From assembly GCA_937911395.1 (NCBI GenBank), contig CALDSI010000324.1, positions 1 to 33,553 of the forward strand: a stretch of 33,553 nucleotides of DNA, read 5' to 3'. This document shows, in pieces, positions 25,271 to 33,553 of this stretch. Below the pieces are notes generated by a model. It was not told the DNA's origin and made no database searches. It saw only the letters and a program-made list of their open reading frames with translations. This stretch comes from an uncultured Labrenzia sp. Lineage in GTDB: Bacteria > Pseudomonadota > Alphaproteobacteria > Rhizobiales > Stappiaceae. Numbering within the stretch: the first letter of the stretch is position 1; each line of letters begins with the position of its first letter. Made by a program: the position numbers and the translations under genes.

Positions 25271-25846
25271 TCAAGCCGCGGCCAACTCCTGGGCGCTTTC
25301 GACAAGGATGCCGGCAACATAGTCCATGAAAGAGACCCACGCCTCGACCACGAATGTGTCTTCACCCGTGCGCCAGATCATGACCGGAGACTTGTGGAAG
25401 ATCGTTCGCGTCACCGTGCCAACCGGGAACTTTTCCAGCGAGAAATCGACGAAGATCCCTGTGTTGAGCAACCAACTCGCCTTTGGACCTGACACGATCA
25501 GGGCTTCTGAGCGGTGCGAAATGTCGGTGAGGGAGTGCGGCTGGCCGTCCAGCTTCGCTTCGATCCCGTCAAACACTGCCTGAAGTTCGTCTTCCGGCGC
25601 CAACAGTGTCCATTCGTCCGGCCCCATCCAGAGCGCTGCCCGTTTTGCCGAGATTTCCGCACCGAGCGGGGTCACCGGCAAGTTCGCGCCGAAAGCTTCA
25701 CCCGCCGCCGGGATGGCAGCTTTGCGCAACCGGAGCGACAGTCGTGTCATCGGCGCCGCCTTCAGAATTGAGACATCCGGAAGGCTGAGGAGCGGTGTTT
25801 CGCCGGCATCTGGCGTGATCACGTCATTGGCAAGAAGATCAGACAT
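25271..25846 (-). CDS. soxG: Sarcosine oxidase gamma subunit
   Basis: A 191-residue subunit of heterotetrameric sarcosine oxidase. The protein has the SoxG fold related to the GcvT/folate-binding domain, with recognisable blocks WMGPDEWTLLAP, SLTDISHRSEALIVSGP and FVVEAWVSFMDYVAGIL. It probably helps stabilise the folate-binding side of the complex. The ATG at 25846 is preferred: AAGGAG lies 9 nt upstream, and the codon overlaps the soxA stop by 8 bp (ATGTCTGA), implying translational coupling. An upstream in-frame start at 25870 would add eight residues (MTRKERGS) within soxA and is less likely. It is last in the operon and is followed by a hairpin terminator. Confidence 0.9.
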   Translation of the reverse strand: MSDLLANDVITPDAGETPLLSLPDVSILKAAPMTRLSLRLRKAAIPAAGEAFGANLPVTPLGAEISAKRAALWMGPDEWTLLAPEDELQAVFDGIEAKLDGQPHSLTDISHRSEALIVSGPKASWLLNTGIFVDFSLEKFPVGTVTRTIFHKSPVMIWRTGEDTFVVEAWVSFMDYVAGILVESAQELAAA

Positions 25847-28841
25847 TGAGCCGCGCTCCTTCCTTGTCAAAGAATATCGGGCTGGTCACTTCCACCTCGA
25901 TGCTGCCGTCCGGCATGGGCACATAAAGCGATTTGCCATGAAGGGCATGGCCATTTTTCACAATCGCCAGGGCGATCGTCCGGCCCATAGCGGGACTGTA
26001 GTAAGATGACGTCACATGACCTTCCGCTGGTGTTCCGGTGGCCGGATTCTGCGCAACAGTGATCTGTGCGCCTTCTTCCAGCTTGACCTTCGGATCCTTG
26101 GTCAGGAGGCCGACAAACTGCTTGCGGTTTTCGGCGACAAGATCCGGACGTTCCAAGCCACGTTTGCCAACGAAGTCGTGCTTTTTCTTGCCGATGGCCC
26201 AGCTCATGCCGGCGTCTTGCGGGGTGACAGTGCCGTCGGTATCCTGACCGACGATGATGTACCCCTTTTCAGCGCGCAGGACGTGCATGGTCTCCGTGCC
26301 ATAAGCTGTGCCGTTGTGCTTTTCGATTTCACCGGCCAGCGTTTCCCACGTCATCTTGCCATGGCGGCGCGGGACATTGATCTCGAACCCGAGTTCGCCA
26401 GTAAAGGAGATGCGGAACAGGCGGCACGGCACGCCGCAGAAAGTGCCTTCCTTGACACTCATATGCGGGAAGGGGTCTGCGGACAGGTCAATGCCTTCGA
26501 TGAACGGAGCAATGACCTCGCGGGCTTTTGGCCCCTGAACCGCTGCCACGGCGTATTGCTCAGTGGTAGAGGTGATCCAAACGTCCAGATCCGGCCACTC
26601 GGTCTGCAGATAGTCTTCCATTGTGGCAAAGACGCTCGGCGCTCCGCCGGTGGTCGTGGTTACATGGAAGCGGTCGTCTGCAAGGCGGCCGATGACACCG
26701 TCGTCGACGATGAAGCCGGCGTCGTTCAGCATGAGGCCGTAACGGCAACGGCCTGGTGCCAGCTTCTTCCAAGGGTTGGTGTACATCCGTTCCAGGAACT
26801 CGGCTGCGTCCGGTCCGACCACCTCGATCTTGCCAAGAGTGGAGGCATCAAAAAGGCCAACGCTCTCGCGTACGGTGGCACATTCGCGAGCGACCGCTGC
26901 GTGCATGTCTTCACCGGATTTCGGGAAGTACCAGGTCCGTTTCCATTGGCCGACGTCTTCGTAGACGCCGCCATTGGCGACGACCCAGTCATGCGACGGG
27001 GTCTTGCGGACCGGATCGAAATGATCGCCGCGAGCAACACCAGCGAACAAGCCGAACGTGGTTGGCGTATAGGGCAGGCGAAAGGTCGTGAGACCCACAT
27101 CCACGATCGGCTTTTCCAACGCGCCGGAGGCGATGGAGAGCGCATTCATGTTTGACAGGCGGCCCTGGTCGGTCGCCATGCCGGTCGTCGTGTAGCGCTT
27201 GATGTGCTCGATCGACTGCATGCCTTCGCGCGCGGCGAGTTTGATGTCCTTTGCAGTGACGTCGTTCTGGTAGTCGACAAACGCTTTCACGCGTGAGGCA
27301 TTGCGGTCATGGGGCAGGGCTCCGAGAACAGCGCCTTGGCCGGCTTCCCCGCCGGAGGCCGCCGCATAGGTGACCTTGGCTTCCTTGCCGATCGCGGCTT
27401 TTGCCGCTGCTTCGCCGGCAGCATAGCCATCTTCAAGTGTCGCCTGAAGGCCATAGAGACCTTTAGCGGCCCCGGCCGAGCGCTCGTGCTGAACGGATTT
27501 TCCGGGCACATAAGCACCAACCGTCTCGTCCCAGACAACTTTGCCGCGGGACTGTGAGTAGAGGCTCACGGTCGGCGTCCAGCCGCCCGACATCAGGATT
27601 GCATCGCACGCGACTTGGCCTGCAGAGGCGACCTGGCCGGAGGTCATCAAGCGGCCGAGCAGGGCGGCCTTGACCCGTTTGCGTCCGAGCGTTCCGGTGA
27701 CGACACAACCAGCTTCAACCCGGATGCCGCGGGCCTGCGCAATGGCCACCAGATTTTCCGGTGGTGTTTCACGCAAATCCGCAATAGCAACTACGTCCAC
27801 GCCGTGATCGGCGAGATCGAAAGCTGCCTGCCAGGCGGTGTCACAAGCGGTTGCAATAAGCACCTTGTTGCCGACCTTGACACCGTAGCGGTTGAGATAG
27901 GTCCGGCCTGCATCTGCGAGTAAGATGCCCGGGCGGTCGTTTTCCGGGAACACCATCGGGCGTTCGATCGCACCGGAGGCAATCACGACCTCTTTGGCGC
28001 GGACTTGCCAGAGGCGTTCGCGTGGCAGCTTCGGATCCGGGTCACTGACGTGCTCAGTTACACGCTCGGCAAGAGCGATGTAGTTGTGCGCGAAGTAGCC
28101 AAACGCGGTTGTGCGTGAAAGGAGCGTGACATTGTCCATGCCCTGCAATTTCACAATTGTATCCCGCACCCACTCAGCTGGGGGTTTGCCGTCGATCGTT
28201 GCGTTTTCGTCCGACAGAAGCGAACCGCCGAATTCGGCCTGTTCGTCGCAGAGGATGACCTTGGCGCCGGTTTCAGCTGCGGCAACGGCAGCAGCAAGGC
28301 CGGCTGGTCCGGACCCGGCCACGAGGACATCGCAGTGCGCGTAGATATTGCCGTATGTGTCGTGATCCGGGTTCTTTGGCGGTTTGCCAAGACCGGCCGC
28401 AGCACGGATAACCGGCTCATAAACGCGATCCCAAAACGCTTTCGGCCACATAAAAGTCTTGTAGTAGAAGCCGGCCGGGAACAACGGCGACAAGAGGTCG
28501 TTGACTGCGCCCACATCAAACCCGAGCGATGGGAAGCGGTTCTGAGAGATCGCTTCAAGGCCCTGATAGACTTCGACCTGGGTTGCCCGCAGGTTCGGTG
28601 TTTGGTCGCCCTTGCGATAGACGCCGACCAAAGCGTTCGGCTCTTCGGAGCCGGCTGTCACGATGCCGCGCGGACGGTGGTACTTGAAGGACCGGCCGAC
28701 CAGGTGAACGCCGTTTGCCAGCAGTGCCGAAGCAAGGGTATCGCCCTTGTGGCCCTGCATTTCCTCCCCATCAAAGGTGAAGGTTAGCTGTTGGCCGCGG
28801 TCGATCCGGCCGCCTTTTTCAGTACGGAATGGCTGGCTCAT
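25839..28841 (-). CDS. soxA: Sarcosine oxidase alpha subunit
   Basis: A 1000-residue large subunit of cytosolic heterotetrameric sarcosine oxidase, which oxidatively demethylates N-methylglycine to glycine. An N-terminal ferredoxin-like domain without cluster cysteines (GDTLASALLANG, RSFKYHRPRG, about 20-100) is followed by a dinucleotide-binding domain with GSGPAG at 176-181 and a second nucleotide-binding region (VLIATACDTAWQAAFDLADHG). The C-terminal third (about 605-990) is GcvT/aminomethyltransferase-like and takes the methyl group onto tetrahydrofolate as 5,10-methylene-THF. The start overlaps the soxD stop by 4 bp (ATGA). Length and domain order are canonical. Confidence 0.95.
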   Translation of the reverse strand: MSQPFRTEKGGRIDRGQQLTFTFDGEEMQGHKGDTLASALLANGVHLVGRSFKYHRPRGIVTAGSEEPNALVGVYRKGDQTPNLRATQVEVYQGLEAISQNRFPSLGFDVGAVNDLLSPLFPAGFYYKTFMWPKAFWDRVYEPVIRAAAGLGKPPKNPDHDTYGNIYAHCDVLVAGSGPAGLAAAVAAAETGAKVILCDEQAEFGGSLLSDENATIDGKPPAEWVRDTIVKLQGMDNVTLLSRTTAFGYFAHNYIALAERVTEHVSDPDPKLPRERLWQVRAKEVVIASGAIERPMVFPENDRPGILLADAGRTYLNRYGVKVGNKVLIATACDTAWQAAFDLADHGVDVVAIADLRETPPENLVAIAQARGIRVEAGCVVTGTLGRKRVKAALLGRLMTSGQVASAGQVACDAILMSGGWTPTVSLYSQSRGKVVWDETVGAYVPGKSVQHERSAGAAKGLYGLQATLEDGYAAGEAAAKAAIGKEAKVTYAAASGGEAGQGAVLGALPHDRNASRVKAFVDYQNDVTAKDIKLAAREGMQSIEHIKRYTTTGMATDQGRLSNMNALSIASGALEKPIVDVGLTTFRLPYTPTTFGLFAGVARGDHFDPVRKTPSHDWVVANGGVYEDVGQWKRTWYFPKSGEDMHAAVARECATVRESVGLFDASTLGKIEVVGPDAAEFLERMYTNPWKKLAPGRCRYGLMLNDAGFIVDDGVIGRLADDRFHVTTTTGGAPSVFATMEDYLQTEWPDLDVWITSTTEQYAVAAVQGPKAREVIAPFIEGIDLSADPFPHMSVKEGTFCGVPCRLFRISFTGELGFEINVPRRHGKMTWETLAGEIEKHNGTAYGTETMHVLRAEKGYIIVGQDTDGTVTPQDAGMSWAIGKKKHDFVGKRGLERPDLVAENRKQFVGLLTKDPKVKLEEGAQITVAQNPATGTPAEGHVTSSYYSPAMGRTIALAIVKNGHALHGKSLYVPMPDGSIEVEVTSPIFFDKEGARLNV

Positions 28842-29143
28842 CTGCCGGCCTCCTTCGCCAATGCTTCGAGATCCGGCATCGGATCATCAACTTTGTAAAC
28901 CTTGAGAATTTTGTCGCTTACGGTGTCGCGTACGACGTTGAAAAACCTGCCGCACCCATGAATGTGGCGCCAGCGTTCGACGGCAATCCCCTTCACATTT
29001 GAGCGCATGTACAAAAACTCCGCCCACTCTTCATCAGAGGTTTTGGACGGATCAGCTGGCCGCGCGATATGGGCTTCGCCTCCATTGTGAAACTCGGTTT
29101 CCGGGCGTTCTACTTCGCAATAAGGGCAGTAAATCAACAACAT
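28838..29143 (-). CDS. soxD: Sarcosine oxidase delta subunit
   Basis: A 101-residue small subunit. The zinc-binding residues expected of SoxD are visible: C6 and C9 (IYCPYCEVERPETEF), and H60/H62 with C64 (WRHIHGCGRFFN). The C-terminal DTVSDKILKVYKVDDP is typical of the family. It holds the alpha/beta complex together rather than taking part in catalysis. It follows soxB after 14 bp and overlaps soxA by 4 bp, so it is co-translated within the operon. Confidence 0.93.
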   Translation of the reverse strand: MLLIYCPYCEVERPETEFHNGGEAHIARPADPSKTSDEEWAEFLYMRSNVKGIAVERWRHIHGCGRFFNVVRDTVSDKILKVYKVDDPMPDLEALAKEAGR

Positions 29144-29157
29144 GTCTGAGTTCTCCC

Positions 29158-30411
29158 TTAGTGTGCCACGGCGGCGGCAGCCGCTTCGTCGATAAGGCGA
29201 CCCGTCTTGAACCGGTCGATGGTGAACGGCGCATTGATGGAATGTGGTTCATCCTTCGCAATGGTATGGGCAAAGACGTGGCCGGAACCCGGTGTTGCCT
29301 TGAAGCCGCCCGTTCCCCAACCGCAGTTGACATAGAGGCCAGAGACCGGGGTCTTTGACAGGATCGGTGAGCGGTCCGGGGTCACGTCAACGATGCCGCC
29401 CCAGTTGCGCAACATGCGCATGCGCCGGAAGTGCGGGAACAGTTCGCAGATCGCATCAATCGTGTGGTTTGTGATGTGGATGCCGCCCGTCTGACTGTAG
29501 GAGATGAACTGGTCCGTGCCCGCACCAATCACCAATTCACCCTTGTCCGATTGGGAAATGTAGGCATGAATCGTGTTTGACATCACAACGCATGGGAAAG
29601 CCGGTTTGACTGGCTCGGATACGAGTGCCTGCAACGGATAGGACTCCAGAGGCATTCGCACACCGGCCATATCCATGACGTTAGTGGTGTTGCCGGCGGC
29701 GACAACGCCGACCTTTTTGGTTTTGATGAAACCCTTGGCCGTTTCAACACCTTCAACAGCACCATCGGCGCCGCGCTTGATGCCGGTGACAAGGCAATTC
29801 TGGATGATGTCGACGCCCATGTCGTCCGCGCCACGCGCATAGCCCCAGGCCACCGCATCGTGACGGGCGGTACCGCCAACGCGCTGAAGGGCAGCGCCCA
29901 TCACCGGATAACGGATGTCTTTGGAGATATTGAGCGGTGGGCAGTATTCCTTGGCTTGTTCCGGCGTCAGCCATTCATTTTGAACACCGGCCAGCCGGTT
30001 GGCGTGGATGTGGCGCTGTGCGACCTGAACGTCGTGGACTGTGTGGGCCAGCATCATCACGCCGCGCGCTGAGTACATGACGTTGTAGTTCAGTTCCTGT
30101 GACAGGCCGTCCCACAAATCAATGGCGTGATTGTAAAGCGCCGCGCTTTCTTCCCAGAGATAGTTGGAGCGCACGATGGTGGTGTTCCGGCCGGTGTTGC
30201 CGCCGCCAAGCCAGCCTTTTTCAAGAACGGCAACGTTGCGCACGCCGTGTTCCTTGGCAAGGTAATAGGCGGTAGCAAGACCGTGGCCACCGGCGCCGAT
30301 GATGACCACGTCATACTCGGCTTTGGGCTCCGGCGCGCGCCATTGGCGGCCCCAGTTCTGGTGCGCGGAAAAGGCATTTTTTGCCAGTTCCAGGAAGGAA
30401 TAACGCTTCAT
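29158..30411 (-). CDS. soxB: Sarcosine oxidase beta subunit
   Basis: A 417-residue DAO-family flavoprotein subunit that carries the sarcosine oxidation site. The FAD-binding motif GAGGHG is at 39-44. The segment GGTARHDAVAWGYAR (around 179-193) contains the histidine (H184 here) that by homology binds FMN covalently at the alpha/beta interface. The block NCGWGTGGFKATPGSG near the C-terminus is also typical. The ATG at 30411 is chosen: GGAG lies 9 nt upstream and the protein then begins MKRYSFLELAKNAFSAHQNW, as in homologues. An open extension to 30453 has no support. It is the first gene of soxBDAG and is transcribed away from frmA. Confidence 0.94.
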   Translation of the reverse strand: MKRYSFLELAKNAFSAHQNWGRQWRAPEPKAEYDVVIIGAGGHGLATAYYLAKEHGVRNVAVLEKGWLGGGNTGRNTTIVRSNYLWEESAALYNHAIDLWDGLSQELNYNVMYSARGVMMLAHTVHDVQVAQRHIHANRLAGVQNEWLTPEQAKEYCPPLNISKDIRYPVMGAALQRVGGTARHDAVAWGYARGADDMGVDIIQNCLVTGIKRGADGAVEGVETAKGFIKTKKVGVVAAGNTTNVMDMAGVRMPLESYPLQALVSEPVKPAFPCVVMSNTIHAYISQSDKGELVIGAGTDQFISYSQTGGIHITNHTIDAICELFPHFRRMRMLRNWGGIVDVTPDRSPILSKTPVSGLYVNCGWGTGGFKATPGSGHVFAHTIAKDEPHSINAPFTIDRFKTGRLIDEAAAAAVAH

Positions 30412-30810
30412 TAAGAGCGGCTCCGCACGTTTTGGACCATCACAGCCTTTCAAGTTGGAAAGACGGTCGCGGTCCGGTCCTTGTGTTCATATCCTATGGT
30501 CACCGGCGATTGCCAATCAGCAAGCGGTGCCCGTTGGTGCGCATATTCGCGATTGCATGCCCATCTGCATATCAGGTTTCGGTCGCTTGTTGGTCTGAAA
30601 GCGACATATTCACCGGCACAGGTTTTCCGCAGGATTAGACACGCTGAAAACAAGCAAAAAATGTAAGGCTTTAGGCTGTTTTAAGGCGCAGCAGGGAACA
30701 AACCGGCGTTCTTGAATGCGTAAATCCGACATTGGATGTCGTCCCGGTTCTTGCAAATGATCTCGCTCGGAGTAACTGTGCGGGTCAATAGAATTTAGGG
30801 AGATCGTCAA
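30412..30810. promoter_or_regulatory. Shared divergent control region of soxBDAG and frmA-fghA
   Basis: This 399-bp stretch has no supported gene. It holds an inverted repeat GTCGCTT (30582-30588) / AAGCGAC (30599-30605) with a 10-nt gap, and a perfect hairpin CGACAT-TGG-ATGTCG (30727-30741) about 70 bp before frmA. The ribosome site AGGGAG (30797-30802) lies 8 nt before the frmA ATG. I could not assign firm -35/-10 boxes on either strand. One or both repeats may bind a regulator of C1 or methylamine catabolism. Confidence 0.45.
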
Positions 30811-31923
<1,113 letters not shown>

Positions 31924-31927
31924 GCCT

Positions 31928-32416
31928 GTGACGGATCTTATTGTCAGATACGCCCGCGCGGAAGATGGAGACGGCATCTGGGATATGCTGGAGCCCGTCT
32001 TCGCGGCCGGTGAAACTTACACGGTCGATCCCGATATCGACCGTGCCGGAGCGCTTGCCTATTGGACGGGCGGCAAAAAGGGCTTTGTGGTTGAACGGGA
32101 CGGGGAGGTTCTGGGCACCTACTACATCGTTCGAAACCAGAAGGGCGGTGGCTCCCATGTTTGCAATTGCGGGTTTGTCACCGCCGCTGCCGCTCAAGGG
32201 TTGGGCGTTGCCAGACTGATGCTGGAACATTCGCTAGAGACTGCGAAGGCAGATGGGTTTCGGGCGATGCAGTTCAACTTTGTCGTCTCGACAAATACGC
32301 GCGCAGTAGAGATCTGGCAGCGATACGGATTTGATATCGTTGGCCGGTTGCCAGAGGCCTTTCATCATCCGCGCGACGGGTATGTCGATGCGCTTGTCAT
32401 GTACCGGAAACTTTGA
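31928..32416 (+). CDS. GNAT family N-acetyltransferase
   Basis: A 162-residue acetyltransferase. Motif A, which binds acetyl-CoA, is visible as VTAAAAQGLGVARLMLEHSL, and motif B as FVVSTNTRAVEIWQRYGFDIVGRLP, typical of GNAT enzymes. The start is read as GTG at 31928, four bases after the frmA stop, which implies tight coupling; no good ribosome site is present. A longer frame from 31892 would overlap frmA. fghA follows after 33 bp. Its position between the two formaldehyde-pathway genes is notable, but the acceptor substrate cannot be deduced. The NSHV/CNCGF-type segment before motif A carries two cysteines. Confidence 0.86.
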   Translation: MTDLIVRYARAEDGDGIWDMLEPVFAAGETYTVDPDIDRAGALAYWTGGKKGFVVERDGEVLGTYYIVRNQKGGGSHVCNCGFVTAAAAQGLGVARLMLEHSLETAKADGFRAMQFNFVVSTNTRAVEIWQRYGFDIVGRLPEAFHHPRDGYVDALVMYRKL

Positions 32417-32449
32417 CGGTGCGGACGCTAACGTCTTATTGGAGTTTCC

Positions 32450-33274
32450 ATGAAATCCCTTTCTGAAAACAAGTGTTTTGGCGGCGTTCAGGGCGTCTAC
32501 AGCCACGCAAGCGGAGCGACCGGTGTGGAAATGACCTTTGCGGTCTATATCCCGCCGCAGGCTAAAAACGGTCCTGTGCCGTGCCTTTGGTATTTGTCCG
32601 GGCTGACCTGCACCCACGAAAACGCAATGACCAAGGCCGGTCTTCAGGCCCATGCCGCGGAGTTTGGCCTTGCGATCGTCTTTCCGGACACCAGCCCGCG
32701 CGGTGAGGGTGTTGCCAACGACGAGGCCTATGATCTTGGCCAGGGCGCCGGATTTTACGTCAACGCGACCCAAGATCCCTGGGCACCGCATTTCCAGATG
32801 GAGACCTACATCGCAACTGAGCTGCGCGATCTCGTGCAGGCACAGTTCCCGGTGTCGATCCACCACGGTATCACCGGACACTCCATGGGTGGCCACGGCG
32901 CGTTGACCCTGGCGATGAAGTACCCAAGCCAGTATCGGTCCCTGTCGGCCTTTTCACCAATCGCCAACCCAAGCCAGTCCGACTGGGGACGCAAGCAACT
33001 TGGCGCCTATCTCGGGGGCGATGAGAATCTCTGGACGGCGCATGATGCTGTGTGCCTTTTGAAGGAAAAGGGCTGGGTAGAGGACATTCTCGTTGATCAA
33101 GGCGCTGATGATCAGTTCTACAATTTGCTCAAGCCCGGGGCGCTGGCCGCGGCACTTGCTGAGACAAAGACAGCCCACAGCTTCCGCCTGCAGCCGGGCT
33201 ACGATCACTCCTACTATTTCGTTTCGACGTTTGCCCGCGACCATGTCGCCTGGCATGCCGCACGTTTGAAGTAG
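32450..33274 (+). CDS. fghA: S-formylglutathione hydrolase
   Basis: A 274-residue esterase D-family hydrolase that splits S-formylglutathione to formate and glutathione, the second step of glutathione-dependent formaldehyde oxidation. The triad is complete: S145 in GHSMGGHGAL, D221 in QGADDQF and H253 in GYDHSYYF. The oxyanion-region block LSGLTCTHENAMTKAG (49-64) is diagnostic of this family. The length fits (about 275-285). GGAG about 6 nt upstream supports the ATG. It lies in the same cluster as frmA and the GNAT gene, and ends 6 bp from the convergent DUF423 gene. Confidence 0.95.
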   Translation: MKSLSENKCFGGVQGVYSHASGATGVEMTFAVYIPPQAKNGPVPCLWYLSGLTCTHENAMTKAGLQAHAAEFGLAIVFPDTSPRGEGVANDEAYDLGQGAGFYVNATQDPWAPHFQMETYIATELRDLVQAQFPVSIHHGITGHSMGGHGALTLAMKYPSQYRSLSAFSPIANPSQSDWGRKQLGAYLGGDENLWTAHDAVCLLKEKGWVEDILVDQGADDQFYNLLKPGALAAALAETKTAHSFRLQPGYDHSYYFVSTFARDHVAWHAARLK

Positions 33275-33280
33275 GGTCGG

Positions 33281-33553
33281 TTATTTAGGATTTACCCGGA
33301 TTGCACTGAGTGCCAGTGCGATCCAGCTCGCGATTGTCAGCATCCCGCCAGTCGGGGCCGCCATCGGAAACAGGCGGCTGCCGATTGTGGCGCGTGCGAT
33401 TAGATCGCCGCTGAACAGGGCGATGCCGACTGCCATAAGTGCAAAGGCAACTGGCAAAAACGGAATGCTCCGGACTTGCGCGACTATTCCCATTCCCAGA
33501 AAGACGGGTGCGTGGAACAGCAGCATGTGTGCTGCGGTCTTCATCAGACCGGT
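33281..33553 (-). CDS. DUF423 family membrane protein (5' end beyond window)
   Basis: At least 90 residues of a small membrane protein with three or so hydrophobic helices. The block LFSGDLIARATIGSRLFPMAAPTGG is characteristic of DUF423 (YgdD-like) proteins, which are normally 110-130 residues with four helices. An internal ATG at 33544 would make 87 residues. The frame stays open to the window edge (codons Thr-Gly-Leu before that ATG), and the first family helix is missing, so the gene most likely starts outside. Function unknown in general. It is convergent with fghA. Confidence 0.8.
   Translation of the reverse strand, partial: TGLMKTAAHMLLFHAPVFLGMGIVAQVRSIPFLPVAFALMAVGIALFSGDLIARATIGSRLFPMAAPTGGMLTIASWIALALSAIRVNPK

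Overview
This window looks like ordinary chromosome of an alphaproteobacterium with moderately high GC. The best guess is the Stappiaceae (Roseibium/Labrenzia) or nearby Hyphomicrobiales. This placement is an inference from gene content: an alaC-hom-glpX-recJ string, class I PHA synthase, heterotetrameric sarcosine oxidase, and glutathione-dependent formaldehyde oxidation. I see no rRNA, tRNA, CRISPR array, insertion sequence, phage gene or att site. Coding density is high, and several convergent neighbours overlap at their 3' ends.

Layout. (1) 123-4861 is a transport block: a MATE exporter, a SoxR-like MerR regulator facing an MFS exporter across a classic 19-bp-spacer MerR promoter, then a minus-strand pair of a small membrane protein and an HlyD-type adaptor. 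(2) 4936-8103 holds guanine deaminase and a divergent agmatinase (nitrogen salvage), followed by an unrecognised membrane protein. (3) 8386-14593 has two c-di-GMP proteins (PAS-GAF-GGDEF-EAL and a membrane GGDEF) flanking class I PHA synthase and a small lipoprotein. (4) 14805-20245 is a probable operon alaC-hom-glpX-recJ. (5) 20242-20868 is a LysE/RhtB exporter gene interrupted by one in-frame TGA. (6) 21008-24440 carries a tiny membrane protein, a nitrilase-family amidohydrolase, a Nudix hydrolase and a PiT phosphate transporter. (7) 24466-25179 is an endonuclease/exonuclease/phosphatase-family protein. (8) 25271-30411 is the minus-strand operon soxBDAG. (9) 30811-33274 is the divergent cluster frmA-GNAT-fghA, followed by a DUF423 membrane protein cut by the window edge.

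Functional links. soxBDAG oxidises sarcosine to glycine, H2O2 and a one-carbon unit at the formaldehyde level. The divergent frmA/fghA pair oxidises formaldehyde through S-hydroxymethyl- and S-formylglutathione to formate. The two operons share a 399-bp regulatory region with inverted repeats. alaC and hom lie in amino-acid metabolism, glpX in gluconeogenesis, and recJ in DNA repair.

Most unusual points: the TGA-interrupted LysE gene; a 9-bp hairpin that buries the Shine-Dalgarno of the small gene at 21008; the SoxR-box-like operator of a MerR protein that lacks the SoxR [2Fe-2S] cysteines; and the shared sox/frm control region. I did not find convincing evidence of a wholly new multi-gene system.
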